Positions 1-7,218 are shown, numbered from the stretch's first letter. The stretch is 15,224 bases of DNA from Mageeibacillus sp. UBA1257 (GCA_002308775.1 DBVT01000001.1:13988-29211); one strand, 5' to 3'. Notes: generated from the sequence alone by a model not told the origin. Numbers and translations are program-made.

Positions 1-552
1 AGATCCGGATTCCGGATTCAGGTGTTTTTCGACGAGCCGGAAGCGTTCAAGGCGACGAGACCTCATTACGGGAGCTTCAAGGGCTGCCGGAACTATTTTG
101 CGATAGTCGGACCGTCTGACGAGAAGGAAAAAGCTGGATATTTCGGCGAGGAGCTCGTGCTTTACGCTCAGAGCATCGGTCTTAACACGTGCTGGGTCGC
201 GCTGACATTTGAAAAAAGAAAAGTGAAGATCAAAGCGTCCGAAGACTCTTCGCTGTACCTAGTGATCTCCCTGGGGTACGGTGAAAACGAGGGCAACGCG
301 CACAGGAGTAAAACACCTGAAAAAGTGTCGAATATTTCCGAAAACAGCCCGGAATGGTTCAAAAACGGCGTAAAAGCGGCGCTTTTGGCTCCGACCGCGA
401 TAAATCAGCAGAAATATTACATCGAGCAGACAGGAAATCGCGAGGTCAGCGCGAGGGCTCTCGCAGGCCCTTACAGCGAGCTCGATCTCGGCATCGTAAA
501 ATACCATTTCGAAGCAGGCGCCGGACGGGAAAATTTCTCTTGGAAGGAATAA
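1..552 (+). CDS. Nitroreductase-family protein, 5' end cut by the window
   Basis: The reading frame is open from base 1 and ends at TAA 550-552. The GTG at 22 is only an internal codon of the same frame, so the true start lies upstream and about 184 residues of the C-terminal part are visible. A glycine/aromatic segment (YFGEELVLYAQSIGLNTCWV) followed by a block with LVISLGYG resembles FMN-dependent nitroreductases of the two-domain, TM1586-like kind, in which a second half repeats the fold. The later segment NGVKAALLAPTAINQQKYY fits the NxQ-type flavin-contacting region of that family. Such enzymes use FMN and NAD(P)H to reduce nitro or quinone compounds, but the substrate here is unknown. 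A terminator follows directly, so this is the last gene of its transcript. The family call is fairly secure; the physiological role is not. Confidence 0.8.
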   Translation, partial: RSGFRIQVFFDEPEAFKATRPHYGSFKGCRNYFAIVGPSDEKEKAGYFGEELVLYAQSIGLNTCWVALTFEKRKVKIKASEDSSLYLVISLGYGENEGNAHRSKTPEKVSNISENSPEWFKNGVKAALLAPTAINQQKYYIEQTGNREVSARALAGPYSELDLGIVKYHFEAGAGRENFSWKE

Positions 553-574
553 ATGATCTGTTAAGCTTGCAAAA

Positions 575-604
575 GGCTCCGAGATCTGATCCGGAGCCTT
601 TTTG
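575..604 (+). terminator. Intrinsic terminator after the nitroreductase gene
   Basis: GGCTCCG (575-581) pairs perfectly with CGGAGCC (592-598) around a 10-base loop and is followed by a run of five T. An A-run lies just before the stem (571-574), so weak function on the other strand is possible. It lies 22 bases after the nitroreductase stop and separates that gene from the pilin/FHA unit. Confidence 0.88.
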
Positions 605-662
605 ATATGTTTTTTACTGATCGCGCGGTGAGATTTTGTCGAAAAATGTCGACGCGATTTTC

Positions 663-691
663 TTTACTTGCCCCGTAAAAAATGGCACAAT
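663..691 (+). promoter_or_regulatory. Possible promoter for the Flp1/FHA unit
   Basis: TTTACT (663-668) and CACAAT (686-691) are 17 bases apart, each matching the sigma-A consensus at four of six positions. The preceding gene is closed by a terminator and the next start is at 739, so a promoter is expected in this 186-base gap. An ATCGCG/CGCGAT inverted repeat (620-625 and 653-658) lies just upstream; its meaning is unknown. Confidence 0.4.
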
Positions 692-738
692 GAAGGCACG
701 ATTTTTACCGGTATTCGAATTGAAAGGAGAGAGAAAAA

Positions 739-945
739 ATGATCGGGAGAGAGATTAAAAGGTTGGTCAAAGAGGAGGACGGGATCAATACCGTCGAAGT
801 CGTCATCATCCTCGCGGTGCTGGTGACGCTCGCATTCGTTTTCAAGGATTTCATAATGGATCTCGCGGGAAGCATTTTCGGCAAGATCACCGCCAAAACA
901 GAGAAAAATATCGATGACCTCGCGAGATTTTTCATCGCGAGATAA
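739..945 (+). CDS. Flp1-like type IVb pilin-like peptide
   Basis: This is a 68-residue peptide with a short charged leader (residues 1-14), then Gly15 followed by a hydrophobic helix at about 19-40. Glu20 stands at the fifth position after that glycine. This G-x4-E layout is the hallmark of type IV prepilins cut by a prepilin peptidase, and the overall size matches the Flp1-like pilins of Clostridia. In known Tad systems such subunits assemble into thin surface pili or a secretion pseudopilus. The ribosome site AAAGGAG lies about 9 bases before the ATG. The FHA-domain gene starts 15 bases downstream, so the two are probably co-transcribed. No TadA ATPase, TadB/TadC or peptidase gene is in the window, so the assembly machinery must be elsewhere or the peptide does something else. 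The function as a pilin is inferred from its N-terminal pattern. Confidence 0.75.
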   Translation: MIGREIKRLVKEEDGINTVEVVIILAVLVTLAFVFKDFIMDLAGSIFGKITAKTEKNIDDLARFFIAR

Positions 946-960
946 TGAGGCTGACAGGCG

Positions 961-1857
961 ATGGGCATCAGGATCACAGGAGATAAGAGGGAGTGCCGCG
1001 TTCTTGTGAAGGACAAATACGAGATCGGAAGGGCGAGGGATCAGATCGATGAGATCTGCAGAAGCGAACGGTCTGTAATGATGCCGGATGATTTCGTGCG
1101 CAACAACCTGGGGTATGAAATGGTTTTCAGAAACAGGCACTCACTTAAAGAATTTATTTGCTTTGACGGATTCGGTGAGGACAATTTTCAAAGCCTCCTC
1201 GTGGCGATGGCTGACATTTTTAAAACGGCAGAAAAGAAAGGCATAGACCCGTATTCATTTGTCTTTGACATAAGCTGTGTATTTGTCGAAAACAACGGGA
1301 GGGATTTTTACTTTGTATACACTCCGGACTGCGTCACGGAGGTCAACAACGGCTGCGGCGATCTGATATCTCTCGTGTCTCTATATTCGGGTTTTGAGAC
1401 TGATTCTCCCGAGGAGAAGTCCATGAGAAGGGCGATGGAGATACTGCGCGAATGGGAGAGGGACCGTTTTGAAAATCATAATGTGAGATACGATTTCCCG
1501 CTCGGGCAGATCGGGGTCGCCGGGGTCGAAAAAAAGAAAAAAGAAGGAAGAATGATATGCTTGACCAGGGAAAAGCCTTTTCTTATGATATTTTCGTCCT
1601 GCAAAAACGACGGATACGTGTGCAGAATAGGAAGGGACGACAGCTGGGCGAATGTTAAGGAGGGATCGCTTCTTACGAGCAGACGTCACGCGGAGATCAC
1701 TTATGACGACAATGCTTTTATGTTCAGAGATCTCGGTTCGACGAACGGAAGTGTGATGAACGGCATGAAGTGTCTTCCGCAAAAGAAATACAGAATGAAG
1801 GGGTTCAATAAAATAGTCGTCGGAACGGACAAAAGGCTCATTTTTTTGTGCATTTGA
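961..1857 (+). CDS. FHA-domain protein with an N-terminal DUF6382-like region
   Basis: This is a 298-residue soluble protein. The C-terminal third is a forkhead-associated domain, with the conserved elements Gly224-Arg225, Ser240-Arg-Arg-His243 and the Thr-Asn-Gly turn at 261-263. FHA domains bind phosphothreonine peptides, and all the usual contact residues are present. The N-terminal part (about 1-190) has no catalytic motif that I recognise. It resembles the DUF6382-type region found before FHA domains in Clostridia, often in or near Tad pilus gene sets. A basic linker (KKKKEGR, 191-197) separates the two parts. The start is preceded only by a weak GAGG, 10 bases upstream, so translation may be coupled to the pilin gene that ends 15 bases before. 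A role in phospho-dependent control of pilus or secretion assembly is inferred from position. No kinase gene is in the window. Confidence 0.75.
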   Translation: MGIRITGDKRECRVLVKDKYEIGRARDQIDEICRSERSVMMPDDFVRNNLGYEMVFRNRHSLKEFICFDGFGEDNFQSLLVAMADIFKTAEKKGIDPYSFVFDISCVFVENNGRDFYFVYTPDCVTEVNNGCGDLISLVSLYSGFETDSPEEKSMRRAMEILREWERDRFENHNVRYDFPLGQIGVAGVEKKKKEGRMICLTREKPFLMIFSSCKNDGYVCRIGRDDSWANVKEGSLLTSRRHAEITYDDNAFMFRDLGSTNGSVMNGMKCLPQKKYRMKGFNKIVVGTDKRLIFLCI

Positions 1858-1871
1858 CAGATCGTCGATAC

Positions 1872-1900
1872 TTGAATGAAAGGGCTCTTTGTGTTATCAT
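1872..1900 (+). promoter_or_regulatory. Sigma-A promoter of the mreB-family gene
   Basis: TTGAAT (1872-1877) and TATCAT (1895-1900) have an exact 17-base spacer. Transcription would begin near 1907, giving a leader of about 48 bases. GCGCG (1911-1915) can pair with CGCGC (1934-1938) just before the ribosome site, a small hairpin that could affect initiation; that effect is inference. Confidence 0.75.
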
Positions 1901-1941
1901 TCTTAAAGCGGCGCGTTCATACAGGACATTCGGCGCGCATT

Positions 1942-1957
1942 GGAGGAAACACAATTG
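1942..1957 (+). promoter_or_regulatory. Ribosome binding site that fixes a TTG start for mreB
   Basis: GGAGG at 1942-1946 stands 8 bases before the in-frame TTG at 1955. An earlier in-frame TTG at 1940 overlaps the ribosome site and cannot use it. The protein begun at 1955 starts MGYFRQNIAVDLGT, the length and layout expected of an MreB N-terminus. Confidence 0.8.
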
Positions 1958-2953
1958 GGTTATTTCAGACAAAATATAGCTGTAGATCTCGGAACATCGA
2001 CAGTACTGGTCAATGTTGAAGGCAAGGGAATAGTTATAAAAGCGCCTTCTCTTGTCGCTGTCGAAGATGGAACGAACGAGATACAGGCGATCGGAAACGA
2101 CGCGAGAGTTCTGGTTGACAGGACCAACGGAGAAGTAAAGATCGTCAAACCTATCAAGAACGGCATAATATCGAATTATACCACTGCTGCGGCTATGCTG
2201 AAGTATTATTTAAACAAGGCTGTCACGAATCCTTTTAAGAAGATACTGAAGCCTGACGTCATGATATCGATACCGTGCCAGACCACGAATGTCGAAAAGA
2301 GGGCTGTCGAACAGGCTGCGCTCGAAGCAGGCGCGAGAAGGGTATATCTCGTTTACGAGCCTCTGGCGGCTGCCGTCGGATGGGGACTCGATATAAACAA
2401 ACCGTGCGGAAATCTTGTTGTGGATATAGGCGGAGGAACGACTGATATCGCGGTCGTCTCTTACGGCGGAATAGTTTCGAGCAGAAGCGTCAAAGTCGCG
2501 GGAGGGGCTTTTGACGAAGCGATAAAGGCATATATGAAGAAAAAACACGGACTTTTGATAGGCGACCAGATGGCTGAGCAGATCAAAAAGGACGTGGGAA
2601 GTCTCGCTTTCGGCTTGAGACATGAAACGGGAGAAGTGAGAGGAAGAGACATTTTAACAGGGCTTCCGAACGAAAAAGAAGTGACTTCCGATGAACTCAC
2701 CGACTGCCTCATCGAAGCTGCTATGCCTATACTCGACGGGATACACGCCGTTTTGGAGGAAACGCCTCCGGAACTCGCAGCAGATATTTACGGCCGCGGA
2801 GTCAATCTTTCGGGAGGCGGATCGCTTGTATTCGGACTTGACGAACTGATAAGAAAAAGCACCGGGATCGACGTTACTATTGCGGAAAACGCGGAGGAGT
2901 GCGTCGCTGTCGGTGCGGGAATAATTCTCAAAAGAGAAAAAGCGAACAAGTGA
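1955..2953 (+). CDS. mreB: MreB/Mbl-family bacterial actin
   Basis: This 332-residue protein has the size of MreB and Mbl (about 335). It belongs to the actin-like ATPases that form membrane-bound filaments and guide the cell-wall elongation machinery in rod-shaped cells. Visible nucleotide motifs are phosphate-1 DLGTSTV (11-17), phosphate-2 VVDIGGGTTDIAV (155-167), EPLAAAVG (135-142), and an SGGGSL adenosine-site block near the C-terminus. The segment usually reading EEP in MreB proteins reads YEP here, so the first acidic residue is replaced by Tyr. Initiation at TTG 1955 is supported by the GGAGG 8 bases upstream. The gene stands alone, without mreC, mreD or minD neighbours, as Mbl-type paralogues often do. 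Whether it is the main MreB or an Mbl/MreBH-like paralogue cannot be settled from this window. It converges on murC, with six bases between the stops. Confidence 0.92.
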   Translation: MGYFRQNIAVDLGTSTVLVNVEGKGIVIKAPSLVAVEDGTNEIQAIGNDARVLVDRTNGEVKIVKPIKNGIISNYTTAAAMLKYYLNKAVTNPFKKILKPDVMISIPCQTTNVEKRAVEQAALEAGARRVYLVYEPLAAAVGWGLDINKPCGNLVVDIGGGTTDIAVVSYGGIVSSRSVKVAGGAFDEAIKAYMKKKHGLLIGDQMAEQIKKDVGSLAFGLRHETGEVRGRDILTGLPNEKEVTSDELTDCLIEAAMPILDGIHAVLEETPPELAADIYGRGVNLSGGGSLVFGLDELIRKSTGIDVTIAENAEECVAVGAGIILKREKANK

Positions 2954-2959
2954 TCTTTA

Positions 2960-4387
2960 TCACATTACAGATATCATTCTGGCGATCTTGTTGACGTCTC
3001 CTGCTCCGAGCGTGATGACGAGGTCGCCTTCTTTTACATTCTTTTTGAGATAAATGGCTATCTGTGTGAAATCTTTCATATATGTCGAATCGATGCCGCA
3101 TTCGGTGAAATAATCTGAAATAAGGCGGGAATTGATCTCTCCGTTGTCCTTTTCTCGAGACGCGTATATATCTGTCACTATGACTTTGTCACAGTTCTTG
3201 AATACTTTTCCGAAGTCTTCGAGGCAGTTTATCGCCCTTGTAAAAGTATGCGGCTGGAAAACGCCCCAGATCGTTCCGTTTGAAGTAAGTCTCGCAGAAG
3301 CAAGAGTCGCTTTGATCTCCGTCGGATGATGTGCGTAGTCATCAATAACAGGCGCTCCGTTGCACGTTCCGACAATCTGGAAACGTCTGTCCGCGCCTAC
3401 GAAAAGCTCGAGAGCGGAGGAGACCTGTTCGGGAGTGCATCCGAGACCGAAAGCTGTGCAAGAAGCAGCCAAAGCATTTGACACGTTATGAATGCCTGCG
3501 ATATTCAGTTTGCATGACATGATAAATGAGTCGTTTTTATAAACATCAAACGTGCTTCCGGAAGCTGCCAGGACGATATTGTCGGCGTAATAATGTTCAT
3601 CGCTTTTGCATTTATCGGGAATCTCCGAGGGCTTCCTTACAGAATAAGTTACTATCTTTGAAGATGCGCCTTCTTTCGCGCATTTTACGGCATCAGGCCA
3701 GTCAGCGCAGACGACAAGGAAACCTTCGGGGGATATTATGCCCGCGAATTTCGTAAAAGCGGCTTCGACGTTTTCGTATGTTTTGAACCAGTCGAGATGC
3801 TCCCTGTCTACATTTAAAATGGTGCCGCAATAAGGACGTAAATTGAGAAAATTCGAGTGATATTCGCAAGCTTCCGTCACGAAAAAGTCGCTCCCGGAGA
3901 CTCTGTAATTGCCTCCGATAAGTCCGAGCTGTCCGCCGATATGGACGGCGGGATTATAATCAGAATCGATCAGTATGGTCGAGACCATGGCTGTGGTAGT
4001 CGTTTTACCGTGGGTACCTGAGATCGCGACGGAGTATTTATGCTCTGCTGTCAGATAGCCGAGGAATTTGCCTCTTTCGATAACAGGGATACCGAGCGAT
4101 GCCGCGCGTAAAACTTCAGGGTTTGAATCGCCTACTGCGACTGTGTAAACTACGAGATCGCACGAATGCGGGATATTTGCTTCGTTATGACCGATGAAAA
4201 CGACGATACCGCTTGCGCGAAGCTTTTCGATAACAGGGGAGTCTTCCGCGTCCGAACCCGAGACCCTGTGACCTCTCGCAGCCATGATCATCGCGATGCC
4301 GCTCATACTTGAACCGCCGATACCCACAAAGTGTATCGTCGCATTTTTTGGCAGTTTCAAATCATCTATATTTATTTCATTTATCAT
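2960..4387 (-). CDS. murC: UDP-N-acetylmuramate--L-alanine ligase
   Basis: MurC joins L-alanine to UDP-N-acetylmuramic acid with ATP in the cytoplasm, the first amino-acid addition in peptidoglycan precursor synthesis. The 475-residue protein has the normal family length and all three domains. The Rossmann-like N-terminal domain carries GIGGSSMSG (22-30), and the ATP loop is GTHGKTTTT (124-132). The metal and substrate region contains EACEYHSNFL (172-181) and LNVDREHLDW (191-200), followed by HNVSNALAA (300-308). The C-terminal ligase domain shows GADRRFQ (331-337), DDYAHHPTEI (349-358) and QPHTFTR (378-384). The ATG is preceded by GGAGG about 10 bases upstream on the minus strand. The gene is monocistronic here, divergent from the amidohydrolase gene and convergent with mreB. 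No other mur gene is adjacent, so the dcw cluster must be elsewhere. Confidence 0.97.
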   Translation of the reverse strand: MINEINIDDLKLPKNATIHFVGIGGSSMSGIAMIMAARGHRVSGSDAEDSPVIEKLRASGIVVFIGHNEANIPHSCDLVVYTVAVGDSNPEVLRAASLGIPVIERGKFLGYLTAEHKYSVAISGTHGKTTTTAMVSTILIDSDYNPAVHIGGQLGLIGGNYRVSGSDFFVTEACEYHSNFLNLRPYCGTILNVDREHLDWFKTYENVEAAFTKFAGIISPEGFLVVCADWPDAVKCAKEGASSKIVTYSVRKPSEIPDKCKSDEHYYADNIVLAASGSTFDVYKNDSFIMSCKLNIAGIHNVSNALAASCTAFGLGCTPEQVSSALELFVGADRRFQIVGTCNGAPVIDDYAHHPTEIKATLASARLTSNGTIWGVFQPHTFTRAINCLEDFGKVFKNCDKVIVTDIYASREKDNGEINSRLISDYFTECGIDSTYMKDFTQIAIYLKKNVKEGDLVITLGAGDVNKIARMISVM

Positions 4388-4440
4388 TAAGTCAAACCCT
4401 CCGCAACACCGGTAAAAAGCCGTGAAATGTCACCTGCAAG

Positions 4441-4449
4441 ATTATATCA
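4441..4449 (-). promoter_or_regulatory. Extended -10 promoter for murC
   Basis: Read on the minus strand, this is TGA-TATAAT: a perfect -10 hexamer preceded by the TGn extension. No good -35 hexamer is found at 16-18 bases, which fits an extended -10 promoter. The transcript would start near 4434, about 47 bases before the murC ATG. Confidence 0.7.
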
Positions 4450-4488
4450 CTTTCATACAAAAAAATCACCATGTGCAACGATTAAAGG

Positions 4489-4517
4489 TTGATGGCGCAC
4501 CGTAAAAAGAGTATAAT
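4489..4517 (+). promoter_or_regulatory. Sigma-A promoter of the amidohydrolase gene
   Basis: TTGATG (4489-4494) and a perfect TATAAT (4512-4517) lie 17 bases apart. The start site would be near 4524, with AGGAGG at 4535-4540 and the ATG at 4548. It is back-to-back with the murC promoter in the 160-base gap, so the two divergent genes could be influenced by one DNA-binding event. Confidence 0.85.
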
Positions 4518-4547
4518 TCAACCCGAAAAATACTAGGAGGTGTTTTT

Positions 4548-5606
4548 ATGCCGCTTTTTGAAGTAAAGCAAGTTGATAAGGATTTTTACGAGAACAACCT
4601 GAAAGATTTTCTCCCGGACAAAATGGTGGATATCCACTGTCACGTCTGGCTTGATAAGTTTAAGAAAGAGCGTTTCTCGCCGAACTGCGTGTCCTGGCCG
4701 AGCCTGGTAGCCGTAGACAACTCGATCGAGGACCTTCTCGAAACATACAGACTAATGTTCCCCGACAAAAAGGTAACTCCCCTCATTTTCTCGAGCGTCG
4801 GAAGATATGACGATTTTAAGGCGTCAAACGAATACGTAAAGGAAAGCTCTCAAAAATACAACGTTCCTGCGCTGCTTTATTCAAGACCCTGGGAATCTGC
4901 CGAAGAGCTTGAAAAGGAACTCCTCGAAGGAGGTTTTCTCGGAGTAAAATCGTACCTTGCAAACGCTCCGAAATACATCCCCGACGACGAGATCAGAATA
5001 TTCGACTTCTTCCCGCCGGAGCATCTCAAAGTGTTGGATAAATACAAGATGATCATGATGTGCCACATTCCGAGAAGCGGAAGGCTCAAAGACCCCGTAA
5101 ACCTCGCTCAGCTCCTTGAAATAGAAGAAAAATATCCGAATATCAAGCTCATCATGGCTCACATCGGACGCGCTTACAGCCCCGAAGATATAGGCGACGG
5201 ATTCAAGGTCCTTTCACAGACGAAGAATCTTATGATAGATTTCTGCGCGAATACACTGCAGCTCGCAATGGAAGGCGCTCTCGATTGCGTAGGTCCGCAA
5301 AGAGTTCTTTTCGGATCAGATATGCCTATACTCAGAATGAGAATGAGAAGGATCTCTGAAAACGGAAGATACATCAATCTGATCGCGAAAGGCGCCTACG
5401 GAGACGTTTCAGGCGACAGCCATATGAGAGAAGTCGACAAGGAACTTTCAGACACATTCACATTCTTCATGTATGAGGAGATCGCTGCTTTCAAGAGAGC
5501 GGCGGAGAGCAGAAAGCTCACAAAGAAGGACATCGAGGACGTATTTTACAATAACGGCAAAAAAATAATCGATGAAACGAAGAAAAATCTATTGCAATAC
5601 AAATAA
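4548..5606 (+). CDS. Metal-dependent amidohydrolase (amidohydrolase_2-type TIM barrel)
   Basis: This 352-residue protein shows the metal-ligand pattern of the amidohydrolase superfamily in the expected order: His30-x-His32 (DIHCHVW) at the end of the first strand, His173 (MCHIPRSG), His205 (MAHIGRAY) and Asp258 (FGSDMP). Lys134 in GVKSY may be the strand-4 residue. This layout fits the amidohydrolase_2 family, which includes decarboxylases, lactonases and hydrolases acting on small carboxylated or cyclic compounds. The substrate cannot be deduced. There is no signal peptide or membrane segment, so it should be cytoplasmic. AGGAGG is 7 bases before the ATG and a strong promoter lies upstream. 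It appears to be a single-gene transcript. Its last codons contain the -35 hexamer of the rpsB promoter, and I see no terminator after it, so some read-through into rpsB is likely. Confidence 0.85.
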   Translation: MPLFEVKQVDKDFYENNLKDFLPDKMVDIHCHVWLDKFKKERFSPNCVSWPSLVAVDNSIEDLLETYRLMFPDKKVTPLIFSSVGRYDDFKASNEYVKESSQKYNVPALLYSRPWESAEELEKELLEGGFLGVKSYLANAPKYIPDDEIRIFDFFPPEHLKVLDKYKMIMMCHIPRSGRLKDPVNLAQLLEIEEKYPNIKLIMAHIGRAYSPEDIGDGFKVLSQTKNLMIDFCANTLQLAMEGALDCVGPQRVLFGSDMPILRMRMRRISENGRYINLIAKGAYGDVSGDSHMREVDKELSDTFTFFMYEEIAAFKRAAESRKLTKKDIEDVFYNNGKKIIDETKKNLLQYK

Positions 5607-5620
5607 TTGTGTGTTACAAT
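5592..5620 (+). promoter_or_regulatory. Strong promoter of rpsB-tsf
   Basis: TTGCAA (5592-5597) and TACAAT (5615-5620) are separated by 17 bases, and the -10 is extended by TGT (5612-5614). The -35 lies inside the last codons of the amidohydrolase gene. This consensus quality fits a ribosomal-protein operon. Transcription should start near 5627. Confidence 0.85.
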
Positions 5621-5626
5621 ACGCAT

Positions 5627-5736
5627 TTGTTGAAATATGCACGCCTGCGGACGGTCAACTCAAAACCTGGGCATGAAGCCTTGAGAGCCGAATGAAGCAA
5701 GCGGAAGGTCAGAAGACGATTAAGGAGGTAATTATT
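5627..5736 (+). promoter_or_regulatory. rpsB 5' leader, candidate autoregulatory RNA
   Basis: The predicted leader is about 110 nt. CTCAA (5659-5663) pairs with TTGAG (5681-5685), extended outward by CGGT/GCCG (5652-5655 with 5687-5690) across a small internal loop and inward by GGC/GCC (5670-5672 with 5678-5680). An 11-base motif, GCGGAmGGTCA, occurs twice at 5647-5657 and 5701-5711 with one mismatch, flanking this stem. S2 is known to control its own operon through the leader in other bacteria. That this RNA does so is inference. Confidence 0.45.
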
Positions 5737-6510
5737 ATGGCAGTTATTTCGATGAAGCAGTTGCTTGAGGCAGGAGTTCACTTCGGTCACCAGACGAGAA
5801 GATGGAACCCTAAGATGGCAGAGTACATTTATACGGAGCGCAACGGTATTTACATTATCGACTTGCAGAAAACCGTAAAGAAGATCGACGAAGCTTATGA
5901 TTTCGTTGTAAAGACAGCGGCTGAAGGCGGCACGGTCCTTTTCGTTGGAACAAAGAAACAGGCTAAAGACTCCATAGCTGAAGAAGCTGAGAGATGCGGC
6001 ATGTACTACGTTAACAACAGATGGCTCGGCGGAATGCTCACAAACTTCAAGACGATCGAGAAGAGGATCGCGAAACTGAATGAGCTCAACGAGATGGAAG
6101 AGGGCGGGATCTTTGACAGACTTCCCAAGAAAGAGGTCATCAAACTGAAGGCTGAAAGAGACAAACTCGAAAAGAACCTCGGCGGAATCAAGGACATGAA
6201 AGATGTTCCTCAGGTACTGTTCGTAGTAGATCCCAAGACGGAAAAGAACGCTGTCAGCGAAGCAAGGAAGCTCGGTATCCCCGTAGTTGCTATTGTTGAT
6301 ACGAACTGCGACCCTGACGAAGTCGATTTCGTTATCCCCGGAAACGACGACGCGATCAGAGCCGTCAAACTCATCGCCGGAAGAATGGCTGACGCTGTTA
6401 TCGAAGGAAGAGAAGGCGAAGCCGCATCTTACGAAGAAGAGTACAAAGTAAACGAAGAAGACGCTGAAGCGGAAGAGATCGCTGAAGAGCAGGTAAATGA
6501 AGAGGCTTGA
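5737..6510 (+). CDS. rpsB: 30S ribosomal protein S2
   Basis: This is a 257-residue S2 protein of the small ribosomal subunit. It begins MAVISMKQLLEAGVHFGHQT, the standard S2 start, and contains RRWNPKM, the IIDLQKT block, RWLGGMLTNF, and a later segment (VVAIVDTNCDPDEVDFVIPG) typical of the family. An in-frame ATG at 5692 would add 15 residues, but it lacks a good ribosome site. AAGGAGG at 5722-5728 lies 8 bases before the ATG at 5737, which I take as the start. The C-terminal 30 residues form a very acidic tail, as in many Firmicute S2 proteins. It heads a two-gene transcript with tsf, in the order conserved across bacteria, with a 43-base gap. Expression is expected to follow growth through the strong promoter and possibly the structured leader. 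Confidence 0.98.
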   Translation: MAVISMKQLLEAGVHFGHQTRRWNPKMAEYIYTERNGIYIIDLQKTVKKIDEAYDFVVKTAAEGGTVLFVGTKKQAKDSIAEEAERCGMYYVNNRWLGGMLTNFKTIEKRIAKLNELNEMEEGGIFDRLPKKEVIKLKAERDKLEKNLGGIKDMKDVPQVLFVVDPKTEKNAVSEARKLGIPVVAIVDTNCDPDEVDFVIPGNDDAIRAVKLIAGRMADAVIEGREGEAASYEEEYKVNEEDAEAEEIAEEQVNEEA

Positions 6511-6553
6511 TGCCTGTCATTTTACGATAATAGAATTACGGAGGTTTATTGAT

Positions 6554-7204
6554 ATGGAAATCACAGCTTCAATGGTAAAAGAATTACGTGAGAAGACATC
6601 TGCAGGAATGATGGACTGCAAAAAAGCTCTCGTCGCAACAGACGGAGATATGGAAAAAGCGATGGACTTTTTGAGAGAAAAGGGACTCGCTGTCGCAGCT
6701 AAGAGAGCAGGAAGGATCGCAAGCGAAGGCATTGTCGAAGCTTACATCCACGGCGGCGGCAAATACGGCGTACTCGTCGAAGTAAACTGCGAAACAGACT
6801 TCGTCGCACAGAACGCGGATTTCAAAACATTCGTCAGAGATATCGCAATGCACATCTGTTCTTCCAACCCGCTGTATGTCAGCAAGGAAGATGTTCCGGC
6901 AGAAGTTCTCGAGAAAGAGAAAGAGATCCTGAGAGCACAGGCGAGAAACGAAGGCAAACCCGAGAAGATCATCGAGAGAATGGTCGAAGGACGTATCTCC
7001 AAATTCTACGAAGAGAACTGCCTGCTTGAGCAGCCTTTCGTAAAGGATCCCGATCAGACGGTCTCGGATCTGCTCAAATCAAAGATCGCTCTCTTCAACG
7101 AGAAGATCACGATCCGCCGTTTCGTCCGTTACGAGCGCGGTGAGGGACTTGCGAAGAAAGAAGAAAACTTCGCCGAGGAAGTAATGAAGCAGATAAACAA
7201 GTAA
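6554..7204 (+). CDS. tsf: Elongation factor Ts (short form)
   Basis: EF-Ts is the exchange factor that releases GDP from EF-Tu. The N-terminal domain shows MVKELREKTSAGMMDCKKAL, followed by the conserved ETDFVA core motif. The C-terminus carries RRFVRYERGEGL and ENFAEEV. The protein has 216 residues, clearly shorter than E. coli EF-Ts (about 283), matching the short form with a reduced core seen in Thermus and many Clostridia. A longer frame begins at 6497 inside rpsB. The chosen ATG at 6554 has GGAGG (6540-6544) 9 bases upstream and matches the family N-terminus, so the extra 19 residues are not part of the protein. It is the second gene of the rpsB transcript and is closed by a terminator. 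Confidence 0.97.
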   Translation: MEITASMVKELREKTSAGMMDCKKALVATDGDMEKAMDFLREKGLAVAAKRAGRIASEGIVEAYIHGGGKYGVLVEVNCETDFVAQNADFKTFVRDIAMHICSSNPLYVSKEDVPAEVLEKEKEILRAQARNEGKPEKIIERMVEGRISKFYEENCLLEQPFVKDPDQTVSDLLKSKIALFNEKITIRRFVRYERGEGLAKKEENFAEEVMKQINK

Positions 7205-7218
7205 TTTAAAGCTCATTG

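Noticed and set aside
664..1140. Minus-strand open frame of 158 codons over the pilin gene
   Set aside because: It is antisense to the Flp1 and FHA genes, both supported by motifs and a ribosome site, and its product has no recognisable pattern.
2950..2963. GTGAT-CTTT-ATCAC hairpin between mreB and murC stops as a two-way terminator
   Set aside because: Only five pairs, AT-rich, and no adjacent T-run on either strand.
5692..5736. Upstream ATG extending S2 by 15 residues
   Set aside because: It lacks a good ribosome site, overlaps the leader repeat, and the standard S2 N-terminus begins at 5737 after AAGGAGG.
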